Of a DNA stretch of 64,000 nt, positions 7,665 through 15,358 are shown piece after piece. Made by a program: the position numbers and the translations under genes. Position 1 is the first letter of the stretch. Every line of letters begins with the position of its first letter. Origin of the DNA: Anaerolineales bacterium (lineage in GTDB: Bacteria; Chloroflexota; Anaerolineae; Anaerolineales; Villigracilaceae). The notes beneath the pieces were generated by a model. The model saw nothing but the letters and a program-made list of their open reading frames with translations, ran no database searches and was not told where the DNA came from. The stretch covers positions 1 to 64,000 of the forward strand of contig JAUQXA010000005.1 in the NCBI GenBank assembly GCA_030834895.1, read 5' to 3'.

Positions 7665-7800
7665 AAAAATCATCGTCTGCTCACTGGTGAAAGTCCAGGA
7701 CTGGTAAGTGTCAGGACGCCATATAGCAAGCAACTGCTATGGTTCTGCGCGACGAGATTTGGATAACGTTAGCGAAGCCCATTGTTCTCCTTGTAAAATT
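7665..7800 (+). other. Group II intron-like 5' domain remnant
   Basis: The stretch contains GCTCACTGGTGAAAGTCCAG, then GCAAGCAACTGC, TTCTGCGCGACGAGAT and AACGTTAGCGAAGCCC. This order and wording recall domain I of bacterial group II introns. No reverse transcriptase frame follows, so it would be a truncated remnant. Based on remembered resemblance only. The rest of the 7645-7958 gap holds an AT-rich hairpin near 7820-7842 and the inverted repeat described separately. Confidence 0.35.
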
Positions 7801-7860
7801 TATACCCAAGACACACTAAAAAAGCGTGTTTTTTGTGTTATTCTCACCGCGTACAATTCA

Positions 7861-7887
7861 GATTATACGTAGTGATAGTGTATAATC
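7861..7887. repeat. Inverted repeat beside the integrase gene (possible att or operator)
   Basis: GATTATAC (7861-7868) and GTATAATC (7880-7887) are perfect inverted 8-mers with an 11-base spacer, 72 bases before the tyrosine recombinase start. The right arm includes a TATAAT that could be its -10 box. Such a symmetric site may be a recombinase core site, an autoregulatory operator, or both. Confidence 0.45.
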
Positions 7888-7958
7888 CAGCCTGATCATC
7901 CATGAAAACGAGTTCAGGATGATGTCATTCTCACTTCGCAAAATCGCAAACATACCCA

Positions 7959-8993
7959 ATGAACCCCAAACCCCAAAACATCCTTGAAGCCTTCGAAGAC
8001 CATCTGCAAGATTCCTCGCTCCCCTCCCGTCTCAGGGCAGGCGCATCAGACAACACCATTCGCAGCTATGTCCATGATCTGCATGACTTCCTGAACTGGT
8101 GGGAAGAAACAGAAAGCACGCCACTCACCGTTTTCCTGCTGTGCCGCGACCCATTCAAGTTGAACAAGAAACTCATCCAGAACTACATCCATTCCCTCGA
8201 GGGCAGGGTGAGCGCCGCAACCGTCTTGCGAAAAACGTCCTCGCTGCGGGCATTCACCAAATACCTGCAAGCAAAGGAAATCATCAAGCATGAACCCATG
8301 AATGGTTTGCGTCTGCCAGAAAAGGCGGAACCCGAACCGCGCGGGTTGAGCGACAGCGAACGTTCCCGTTTGGAGTCCGCCTTCCAGCAGCCGTGGCTGC
8401 CCCGCGTCCCAAAGCGAAAGCGTGAAGAGGAGGTGGAAAGGAATGTCCTCGAAGATGCAAATCACCGTCTGGTGCGCGATCGTGCAATTGTGTTTTTGAT
8501 GCTGTATGCTGGTCCGCGTGTGGACGAGACCTGCAACCTGAATATTGGCGATATTACCTTGAACAAGAAATCGGGCTGGCTTCACATCCGCAAAGGCAAG
8601 GGCTTGCGCGAACGACGTACCGCCATCCCCCGCCCTGCGCGTGAGAAATTGCAGGAATGGCTAATCTTGCGGGAGGAAATGGGACTGGAAAACGATAACG
8701 AACTTCCATTGTTCGTGCGCCTGCGCGGAAAGATTGGCGAACGATTGTCAGTACGTGCCGTGCAAGACATGGTCGCTGAAGCTGCCAAACGTGCTGGCAT
8801 CGAAGAGTCCATTGTCACCCCGCATGTCCTTCGCCATACCTGTGCTTTCATGCTGCGCACTGCTGGCGTGGACATCGAGACACGGGCGAAAATGCTCGGT
8901 CATTCCGTGAAGACCGCATCCAAATATGGCGCGCCTGGAAACAACGAGATAGAAAAGGCTGCCGCCCTGCTGGATCACGCGGAAGCGGCGTAA
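7959..8993 (+). CDS. Tyrosine recombinase (XerC/D-like integrase)
   Basis: The 344-residue protein has an N-terminal SAM-like core-binding domain (NTIRSYVHDLHDFLNWW ... VLRKTSSLRAFTKYL) and a C-terminal catalytic domain. The catalytic set is complete: Arg187 (AGPRVDE), His289 and Arg292 (HVLRHT), His315 (LGH) and the nucleophile Tyr323 (SKYGAP). A charged insertion (KRKREEEVERNVLEDAN) lies around residues 150-167. These enzymes integrate, excise or resolve mobile DNA. It stands on the plus strand between the TIR cargo and the CPBP gene, close to a symmetric repeat, and may have mobilised this cargo or the whole element. Confidence 0.9.
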   Translation: MNPKPQNILEAFEDHLQDSSLPSRLRAGASDNTIRSYVHDLHDFLNWWEETESTPLTVFLLCRDPFKLNKKLIQNYIHSLEGRVSAATVLRKTSSLRAFTKYLQAKEIIKHEPMNGLRLPEKAEPEPRGLSDSERSRLESAFQQPWLPRVPKRKREEEVERNVLEDANHRLVRDRAIVFLMLYAGPRVDETCNLNIGDITLNKKSGWLHIRKGKGLRERRTAIPRPAREKLQEWLILREEMGLENDNELPLFVRLRGKIGERLSVRAVQDMVAEAAKRAGIEESIVTPHVLRHTCAFMLRTAGVDIETRAKMLGHSVKTASKYGAPGNNEIEKAAALLDHAEAA

Positions 8994-9072
8994 AAAAACA
9001 GAGGTAACTTTTTTACATTTCATATGAAACCCAGCTGCATGTTATCGAGTGCGAAGACCATGAAAATACAAA

Positions 9073-9100
9073 TTGAAACGTGAGGCGAATTCGGTATAAT
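9073..9100 (+). promoter_or_regulatory. Sigma70-type promoter of the CPBP gene
   Basis: TTGAAA (9073-9078) and TATAAT (9095-9100) are 16 bases apart, and a GGAGGG site precedes the ATG at 9123. This is a textbook vegetative promoter with a short leader of about 15-20 bases. Confidence 0.7.
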
Positions 9101-9122
9101 AGAAAATAAAACTGGAGGGATT

Positions 9123-11252
9123 ATGAACCGCACCTATTCTGTTGCTCACCCAAAGCCCTTTTCCTGGCTGGAAGTTTTTATCATTGCTTTTGGTATTGTA
9201 GGGGTGGTTGTCTTCTTCACTTTCTATGAAAGCGCATTCCCTGACGCTTCGGTGAATGTTTCCATCACACGCCAGCAGGCTGAAGCGATTGCCAGCGATA
9301 CCCTGCGAGAGCTTGGCTATTCGGCGGATAATTATAAGTTTGCGATTTCCTTTTCTTCCGATCAATCCGCATCCTACTATCTTCAACGAACTCTGGGTAT
9401 TGAAGAAGCGAATGCGCGCCTGGCACAGGAGAACTGGCCGCTTTTTTACTGGTCAGCGCGTTGGTTCAAGCCACTGCAAAAAGAGGAGTTTCGCGTTTAC
9501 CTGACTCCCGATGGAAAATTCCTCGGGTTGAATCATGTCGTGGAGGAAAATGCGGCGGGCGCCGCCATCCCGCAGGAGCAGGCGAAAGCCATTGCAGAGA
9601 CATTCCTTGTGAACCATGCGGGCTGGGATTCTGCTGCTTGGGAAACTATTGAAGCCTCCAGTATAGCGTTGCCAGGCGGGCGCATGGATCACACCTTTTC
9701 CTGGAAGTCGCGCCAATATTCGGCCGGAGAGAGCGAACTACGCTACAGCGTGGTTGTGCAGGGGGATCAAGTGGGGTATATGGATACGTTCATCAAAGTC
9801 CCCGAATCCTTTAATCGCCAATACGCCACCGAACGGAACAATGCCGGTATTATCAATACCTTTGCCTATGTGCTCGGTATATTTGGTTTTATTGTCGCGG
9901 GTATGATTGCGATTGCAAAGGTTCGCCCTGACGCCCGCCGGGGCTTCTTTCCCGCTCTTCTCGCAGGCACAGTTTCACTGGCTGCGCAGCTTAATTATCT
10001 TCCCTTGTATCCGTTTTCATACGATACGACCGAGAACTACGCAGCTTTCTGGTTGATGAATGCGTTTGGCATTCTCTTGTCAGCCCTCTTTAGTTTTGTC
10101 ATGATCTATCTGGCATGTATGGGTGGTCAGGCGCTCACCAAGTTTGTCTGGCCGGGGCGTGATCGCGTCTGGGATCGCGGCCCGATGCAGTGGGTAACGT
10201 TCAGCCGCTCGGCTCTGCGGGGTTTGTTTTTGGGCGGCGCACAAATGGGGTATGTGGTGCTGTTCTACATTGTCACAACCCGCTTCCTTGGCTGGTGGTC
10301 GCCTGTGACGGCTGGATACACCAACCTCTTTGGGACACCCTTTCCCTTCCTGTCAGCGTATGATGTGGGATTGTCTGCCGCTCTCACGGAGGAATTTCTC
10401 TTTCGTCTGATCGGCATTTCTACGTTCCTGTGGATTTTTCAAAAGAAACATACCTGGCTGGCTGTGTTGATCCCCTCCCTGATTTGGGCTTTTGCGCATT
10501 CAAGCTATGTCGCTTATCCTATTTACGCTCGTATTGTGGAGTTAACTATTGTCGCGATTATCCTGAGTTTGATTTTCTTTAAGTTCGACCTGCTCACCAC
10601 GATCATGTCGCACTTCACCTATAACATGATGGTGACAGGGATTGTTTTATTGCGCTCAGATGAAGCGTACTACCAAACCTCGGGATGGATCGTGATCGCC
10701 ACGTTGGCTCTTCCGCTCCTGCCCGGTCTTCTCTGGGCCCTGTGGCGGATCCTGCGAAAAGAGCCGCTTCCTCCTGAAACCCTAAATCTGGCTCCTGCGA
10801 TTGAAGCCGATCTGCCTCAACTGACCGCCTTGCCCGTAAAAGCAGACTGGTCATCCCTATTGAAGCAACCCAATCGCAATACTTTTTGTCTGAAGGCGGG
10901 AGAAGGATTGGTCGGTTTTGTAACAGGCTATGTCGATAACAATCGCGGATGGGTGGATGGAGTCTATATCGTCAAGGCTTGGCAGCGACAATATTGGGGA
11001 TCTATCCTGCTAAACGCCATACGGGAATATTACCAAGATGAGGGTGTTGAGCAAATACAGGCTGTGCTCCCAACAAAAGCCGCGCAGGCAGTTTCCTTCC
11101 TGAAAACTCAGTTCTGGCATGAGCATGCGATGGTAGTAGCTCCTGTCGAGCCACCCACACTGGGGGCTGTCGTCAAGAAAATGCTCAATGCATTGCACAA
11201 AAAAAAGGAAACCAGCAGCATTGAATGGGAAATTCCGCGCGATGTTCTTTGA
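9123..11252 (+). CDS. CPBP intramembrane protease with PepSY-like and GNAT-like domains
   Basis: The 709-residue protein has a membrane anchor (about 14-37), an extracytoplasmic region with two PepSY-like repeats (VSITRQQAEAIASDTLREL and IPQEQAKAIAETFLVNHA), and a multi-span membrane domain from about residue 240. That domain carries the CPBP/Abi signature EEFLFR near residue 423, followed by the FAHSSY and HFTYN motifs. The last 140 residues resemble a GNAT acetyltransferase fold (GLVGFVTGYVDNNRGWVDGVYIVKAWQRQYWGSILL). CPBP proteins are glutamate-type intramembrane proteases used in prenyl-protein processing, bacteriocin immunity or regulation. The three-part fusion is unusual. Start supported by GGAGGG. 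Confidence 0.8.
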   Translation: MNRTYSVAHPKPFSWLEVFIIAFGIVGVVVFFTFYESAFPDASVNVSITRQQAEAIASDTLRELGYSADNYKFAISFSSDQSASYYLQRTLGIEEANARLAQENWPLFYWSARWFKPLQKEEFRVYLTPDGKFLGLNHVVEENAAGAAIPQEQAKAIAETFLVNHAGWDSAAWETIEASSIALPGGRMDHTFSWKSRQYSAGESELRYSVVVQGDQVGYMDTFIKVPESFNRQYATERNNAGIINTFAYVLGIFGFIVAGMIAIAKVRPDARRGFFPALLAGTVSLAAQLNYLPLYPFSYDTTENYAAFWLMNAFGILLSALFSFVMIYLACMGGQALTKFVWPGRDRVWDRGPMQWVTFSRSALRGLFLGGAQMGYVVLFYIVTTRFLGWWSPVTAGYTNLFGTPFPFLSAYDVGLSAALTEEFLFRLIGISTFLWIFQKKHTWLAVLIPSLIWAFAHSSYVAYPIYARIVELTIVAIILSLIFFKFDLLTTIMSHFTYNMMVTGIVLLRSDEAYYQTSGWIVIATLALPLLPGLLWALWRILRKEPLPPETLNLAPAIEADLPQLTALPVKADWSSLLKQPNRNTFCLKAGEGLVGFVTGYVDNNRGWVDGVYIVKAWQRQYWGSILLNAIREYYQDEGVEQIQAVLPTKAAQAVSFLKTQFWHEHAMVVAPVEPPTLGAVVKKMLNALHKKKETSSIEWEIPRDVL

Positions 11253-11265
11253 TCGAAGTTTGAAA

Positions 11266-11297
11266 GGACTCCCGCGTTACACGGGAGTCCTCTTGTT
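11266..11297 (+). terminator. Terminator of the CPBP gene
   Basis: GGACTCCCG and CGGGAGTCC form a 9-bp perfect stem with a seven-base loop, followed by TCTTGTTG, 14 bases after the stop codon of the plus-strand CPBP gene. Confidence 0.8.
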
Positions 11298-11371
11298 GAA
11301 TGACGCGCAGGACGCAAGATCGAGAGGCGCATGTACTGCGCCCCTCGGTGCAAAGCGCGGATGGCGCCCTG

Positions 11372-11617
11372 CTAAAGATTGGGAACGCGTTTGAGGTAAC
11401 CCTCGATCATCGAGGCAACTTCGACATGAGCGGTGTAGGTCAGCGTTTCCACCTCACCGTCCATCACGCGGCGAACCTGGTTCGAGGCATTGGCGGAGAG
11501 AGCGGGCAGGATCGCATGCACAACCTGCGCAGACTGTTTCTCGCTCAAAGTCTTCTTCGTGCCTGGGATTCGGATTGCCGTACCTTGCCACGTTCCGGGA
11601 TTGAATAAAGCAGCCAT
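11372..11617 (-). CDS. Hypothetical 81-residue protein
   Basis: A small soluble protein beginning MAALFNPGTWQGTAIRIPGTKKTLSEKQ. AAAGAGGAAT sits seven bases before the ATG at 11617. I recognise no domain. It is the last gene of the minus-strand block before the plus-strand cargo and follows a 10-bp hairpin leader, so it may be separately regulated. Confidence 0.5.
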   Translation of the reverse strand: MAALFNPGTWQGTAIRIPGTKKTLSEKQSAQVVHAILPALSANASNQVRRVMDGEVETLTYTAHVEVASMIEGYLKRVPNL

Positions 11618-11632
11618 GAGATTCCTCTTTCC

Positions 11633-11675
11633 GGCTGAGGGACATCACGGCGCCTATTCGCCTGCTCCCTCAGCC
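11633..11675 (-). repeat. Leader hairpin before the 81-residue gene
   Basis: GGCTGAGGGA and TCCCTCAGCC form a perfect 10-bp outer stem, with an inner GGCG/CGCC pairing. It is followed by the ribosome site of the 81-residue gene and resembles the other structured leaders of this element. Confidence 0.45.
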
Positions 11676-11734
11676 CATCAAAAATGGGATTTGGGAGCAA
11701 ACAGAACATCAGGCGGGTTTGCCTGTTATTCCCG

Positions 11735-12364
11735 CTAACGTTGATTGGGGAAGACCAGGGTGTCGGACTTGACCTTCACGGTCTGGTCGAAGGTCAGGCA
11801 GCCGTAGCCCGCAGGTGTGGAATCTTTGGGACCTGTGATCCAGCCATAAAAGTCGTAGCAAGCCTTTGGCACACTGGTCGTGACCGTCTCCGACGGACCG
11901 AGGGTGATATTGCCAACACCGCAGCCGTATTCTGTCTTGTAACTGTAGAGATAAAGGGATAAGTCCCCATTGGTGGTGTTGACAAAGGTCACATCCGCCC
12001 GCGGACCGTCCATCGCATCCAAAGAACTACCGCATTCGTTTTCTTCTTCGGCGGCATCTCCATCAGCAGGAGTGGCGGCAGGTTCCACAACGGAAGGCGC
12101 AAGAATGGCAGGCTGCTGTGTGGGCGGTGCCACAACCGTCTGCTCGATGATGGGAGTGGGTTGAACGGGAATTGGAGTCGGGGTTGGCGGAATTGGCGTC
12201 GGGGTCGGTTGAGCGGCGGCGGTCAACGCGATTTGCGTTTGGGCATTTGCCATCGCGGTGGCTTGCAGTTCTGCAACCGAGGGCATGGGTGTCCCGAAGG
12301 CGGAACAGGCGGGAAGCGCGAGAGCCGCGAGCAGGGCGAGAAGGACGAACATTGAACGTTTCAT
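11735..12364 (-). CDS. Secreted lipoprotein with Thr/Pro-rich stalk
   Basis: The 209-residue protein has a lipoprotein signal (MKRSMFVLLALLAALALPAC, lipobox Cys at residue 20). A low-complexity stalk of PTPTPIPPTPTPIPVQPTP follows around residues 53-75, then a cysteine-containing extracellular domain of about 100 residues (ADVTFVNTTNGDLSLYLYSY ... CYDFYGWITG). The Thr/Pro stalk style is typical of surface lipoproteins in Chloroflexota. The start at 12364 has AAAGAGGTG upstream. Its long, highly structured leader is unusual. It probably sits on the outer face of the membrane, perhaps serving the pilus apparatus. Confidence 0.7.
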   Translation of the reverse strand: MKRSMFVLLALLAALALPACSAFGTPMPSVAELQATAMANAQTQIALTAAAQPTPTPIPPTPTPIPVQPTPIIEQTVVAPPTQQPAILAPSVVEPAATPADGDAAEEENECGSSLDAMDGPRADVTFVNTTNGDLSLYLYSYKTEYGCGVGNITLGPSETVTTSVPKACYDFYGWITGPKDSTPAGYGCLTFDQTVKVKSDTLVFPNQR

Positions 12365-13033
12365 TGGATTCACCTCTTTGTGAAAATTTGGAAGGTTGTG
12401 AAATGGAGACCGAAAGGCCACTCCACTCACAGGCGCAAGGCGCCAAAAAACAGTCAGGGCGGTTAGCCCAGGCTTCAGAAAAGGGTAAAGACTTCACAGG
12501 GAAACAAAAAGAGCGAGACTTGTGGGACACACGCAAAGTGCGGCATCCGTGAAAGTTCGCTCCAGTTATTTTCTGTCGAAGGTTTACGATTTTCCGAGGT
12601 CAGTCACAGACCGACCCAGTCATCCCGCCGGGGGTCGAACCCGAACAATGCCCAACCGCTCCAATTGGAAATGCGGTTTGCACGGGATGAAGATGGGAGC
12701 AGCGAGTGGCCGCTCCCGACAAACATCTGCGCCTGGCTATCGCCTCCTTAAAGAGACTCGCCACAAGGACAACGCGCAGATGGGAACTGCCCGCTGTCGA
12801 GGTGGGAAAGGGGGAGGAGAAAAGGATGGAACAGTGTCTGTCGCCCAATCGGGCAGTTCCTCCCCCAGGTCACGAACCTGGCGAGGCACAAAATGCAAGG
12901 AGGAAAGGAAATTCAAAGGATGAATTATGAAGGATGAATGGGGAAAAGAAGAAGGAAGAAACGAAAAAGGCTAACCGTTAAAAGCTCTTTGCTCTTTTTT
13001 CATCCTTCATCCTTCCGCCTTCATCCTTTGCGC
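12365..13033. other. 669-base non-coding stretch rich in hairpins
   Basis: No convincing gene is seen. On the minus strand there are: a GAGCGA/TCGCTC hairpin followed by TTTTTG (near 12510-12560); the tRNA-like element at 12621-12689; a GCTCCC-type hairpin near 12695-12715; a CCAGG/CCTGG hairpin with a seven-base loop at 12865-12881; and, at 12917-13030, arms of GGATGAA repeats facing arms of TTCATCC. The region looks like a multi-hairpin leader of the lipoprotein gene or a relic tRNA-like array. Confidence 0.5.
12621..12689 (-). ncRNA. tRNA acceptor/T-arm-like RNA element, copy 3
   Basis: On the minus strand CATCCCG (5') pairs with CGGGATG (3'), the same helix as in copy 1. The 3' strand directly follows a T-arm-like hairpin with stem TCGGG/CCCGG and loop TTCGACC. 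Between them AACCGC/GCGGTT forms one further 6-bp arm around a palindromic TCCAATTGGA. The total of 69 nt is near tRNA length, but no valid anticodon loop is visible, so it is not annotated as tRNA. Confidence 0.5.
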
Positions 13034-14167
13034 TCATGAGTAGACCACCGCCGCGCTTGCCAGGATGTGCAGACTTTCCTGGTGGTTCTTGATTTCGGAG
13101 AGCTGCACAGGGTCGGTCACGCGCTGCATCATCTCCGCCACCTCGGAAGAACCGAGCTTGAGCAGTTCATCGCGCAGGGTGACGATCTGAGCCTTGTCGC
13201 GCAGTTCCCCCACGACCCGCAGGCGCATTTTTTGATGAAGGCGGATGGCCGCACCATTGGAGGTCCTGCCGTTGGAAAAACGAACAGTGACATAGTGCGC
13301 CGCGCGGCGGGCGCGTCCAAAATTGCCAGCACGTTTTGAATCAACGGGCGTGTATTCATCATAGACGGCAAGACGGGCAAACAAGTCCACGCCTTCATCG
13401 TGGCGGTATTCCCAGACCCGCGCCACAATGCCTTCGACCTGCGCACGGTTTGAACTCTTCTCGCGGATGGCTTCGCCGAAATGGGCAATCAACCTGCCAT
13501 TGCCGTCCATCTGCGACATCGAGCGGACATTCACCAGCCCGTTGCGGCGTTCGAGGGTCAACAAACGCCAGGCAGGCAAATCATCGGCGGCGACGTAATC
13601 GAGGAAACTCATGGCATTGGCTTCATCCAGGAATTTGCGTAGTGTCTCCTGGTATTCCCGATGCACCAGGTAGCCCTGGACTTTCAAGACATCGCCAGAC
13701 TGAATGGAAATCGGCTGACCAGACACCATGCCATCAGCAAAGCGCAGGGTCAGGTAGGAGGCAAAGGTGTCATCAATCTCGACCAGCTTTCCACGCAGGG
13801 ACAAGGCAAGACGGGCAAAGACATCGTTGTTCTTGCCCCACACTGAGCGGATCACGCCGCTGGCGACGACCTGGTTGAGGTCGAATTGTTCCCTGGCTTG
13901 CGGCATGGGCCGCTTCTTCTTTTTGACAGGAGGAGCATATTGCTCTTCGATCACCTGCACAACTTGCCTGGTGAATTCTGCAAGAGTGGCAGGTTCTTCA
14001 ACAGGTTCAACATTGTTCACAGGTTCTTCGCTGGCAATTGATTCAAGCAATTCAATATCTGATGTAGGTTCTTCTTCAACAATTACAGGCGCTTCGGCTT
14101 CGAGTTCAGCGAATTCAACCTGTTCGGGCGCGGATTTCTTTTTTGAAGTCTTCTTCGTGGTGGGCAT
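13034..14167 (-). CDS. Protein with two OB-fold-like repeats, probable ssDNA-binding
   Basis: The 377-residue protein begins with a Lys-rich segment (MPTTKKTSKKKSAPEQ) and a long acidic linker, then has two related domains. Residues about 105-185 (VASGVIRSVWGKNNDVFARLALS ... YLTLRFADG) and about 245-345 (VEGIVARVWEYRHDEGVDLFARLAVY ... HYVTVRFSNG) share the pattern V-x-G-I-V-x-R-V-W ... FARLA ... YVT-V-R-F. That is the strand order of SSB-like OB folds, so a duplicated ssDNA-binding protein is likely. The start at 14167 has AGGAG upstream. Neighbouring Rad52-like and SSB genes support a role in DNA metabolism. Confidence 0.6.
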   Translation of the reverse strand: MPTTKKTSKKKSAPEQVEFAELEAEAPVIVEEEPTSDIELLESIASEEPVNNVEPVEEPATLAEFTRQVVQVIEEQYAPPVKKKKRPMPQAREQFDLNQVVASGVIRSVWGKNNDVFARLALSLRGKLVEIDDTFASYLTLRFADGMVSGQPISIQSGDVLKVQGYLVHREYQETLRKFLDEANAMSFLDYVAADDLPAWRLLTLERRNGLVNVRSMSQMDGNGRLIAHFGEAIREKSSNRAQVEGIVARVWEYRHDEGVDLFARLAVYDEYTPVDSKRAGNFGRARRAAHYVTVRFSNGRTSNGAAIRLHQKMRLRVVGELRDKAQIVTLRDELLKLGSSEVAEMMQRVTDPVQLSEIKNHQESLHILASAAVVYS

Positions 14168-14401
14168 GGCTTTCTCCTGTGGAACTGGAAAATAAAAGGG
14201 GGGATGATTTCTTGCATACAGGCAGGGGAACAACTTCCACGTCCCCTGCCAGGTTGGATTCCAAATGAAACAGGACAGACCATCGTCTGTCATGGAAAAT
14301 TCGTTTGTCGATTATTAAGGTGCGATACGGTAACAGGGCAAGCCCTGGAAACCTGCAAAGCTGGGAGGCGGTCAAACCTCCCAGGGAAGAACAGAACCTT
14401 T
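14168..14401. other. Structured leader with three hairpins
   Basis: The leader of the OB-repeat gene contains three perfect hairpins: GGCAGGGGA/TCCCCTGCC (near 14219-14250), GACAGAC/GTCTGTC with a four-base loop (near 14274-14291), and CTGGGAGG/CCTCCCAG (near 14359-14384). The last may act as terminator of the upstream Rad52-like gene. No gene is seen. Confidence 0.45.
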
Positions 14402-15175
14402 CTAGCCAGCCACAGGCTCAGGCTTGTGCCCGTTGGGACGGGAAGCCAGTAGGGAACGTGCGGCAGTTTGCAGCCTGACCTGCTGCTCTCCAGCCGCCTT
14501 CATCGAGTTGGCATACCACTCGATAACCGTGCGCTCCTGATCGCCGAGTTTCTGCCCGGCGCGCTGCCCCACTTGAATCACGAAACTGGCAGGGTCTTCT
14601 GACGCGGCAGGTTCAGTTGTGGCAACTGGCGAAGGCTTGGCAGCCTTGGGCGCGGGAACGGACTTCGCGGCGGGAGCCTTTGCGGCAGACTTGCCAACGG
14701 TCTTGTGCGAACGCCTTCCCAGGTACACTGACTCCTGAAAGCCGAGATTGGACGATGCATGACCGAGCGCGTTGGTGATCGCGCCCTTCATGGCATACGC
14801 CTCGATTTCATTGTCGCTGCCGCCGGATGCGTCGATTTCGCAGGTGACGACATTGCCGTCGCCATCACTCAGCTTGTACCAAAAGGTCAGGCGGCGCAGC
14901 GTCGCCACATACACGCGGCGCGAACCGCCACTGGCGCGTTTGCGCTCCTCAAGCTCGGTGTGCATATCCGCCGAGTCGTAGCGGTAGCCCCAACCCACCC
15001 CGCACAAGCCAAAGACCTCGTTCAGGACTTTGCGCATGTAGTTGGGGTCGATGTCGGTCAGGTCCGCCGCGCCGGGCACGGCTTTGTATGCATCCTTTGG
15101 CAGTTCGGCATCGAGCCGCTCCGCCGCGCCTTCCAGCGGGATGCCGGTCAGCGTTTTGTGGTTCTTAAGTTCCAT
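14402..15175 (-). CDS. Rad52-like single-strand annealing protein
   Basis: The 257-residue protein has the Rad52/Sak-type core in its first 150 residues: DPNYMRKVLNEVFGLCGVGWGYRY followed by YVATLRRLTFWYKLSDGDGNVVTCEIDASGG and the helix SDNEIEAYAMKGAITNALGHASSNLGF. That order is seen in phage and plasmid annealing proteins. An Ala/Pro/Lys-rich linker and a short helical C-terminal domain follow. Such proteins pair complementary single strands during recombination-dependent replication or integration. Start at 15175 has GGAGGT upstream. With SSB, clamp and nuclease it forms a recombination set for the element. Assignment is from motif layout, not a database match. Confidence 0.65.
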   Translation of the reverse strand: MELKNHKTLTGIPLEGAAERLDAELPKDAYKAVPGAADLTDIDPNYMRKVLNEVFGLCGVGWGYRYDSADMHTELEERKRASGGSRRVYVATLRRLTFWYKLSDGDGNVVTCEIDASGGSDNEIEAYAMKGAITNALGHASSNLGFQESVYLGRRSHKTVGKSAAKAPAAKSVPAPKAAKPSPVATTEPAASEDPASFVIQVGQRAGQKLGDQERTVIEWYANSMKAAGEQQVRLQTAARSLLASRPNGHKPEPVAG

Positions 15176-15358
15176 GGAATACCTCCGTGAGAAAATGCGC
15201 GCCCTGGCAGACACCAGGACGCAGGGTCTTGGTGAATGTTCGGTTGCGCAGGCGAAGGGACTCCGTCCACGCGGTTCGATTGATAAGGTTCTATCCAGGC
15301 GGGTGGCCTGCGCCCGATCACCGGAATGACCAGGCGGAGACCATCCTCCAATTCAGCG

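Noticed and set aside
12621..12689. Complete functional tRNA gene
   Set aside because: Acceptor and T-arm are good, but D-arm and a valid anticodon loop are missing, so it is annotated as a tRNA-like element only.
15246..15320. Fourth tRNA-like element in the leader of the Rad52-like gene
   Set aside because: A 7-bp GCGCAGG/CCTGCGC helix spans about 68 bases, but no TTCRANY T-arm abuts the 3' strand on either DNA strand, so it does not belong to the family.
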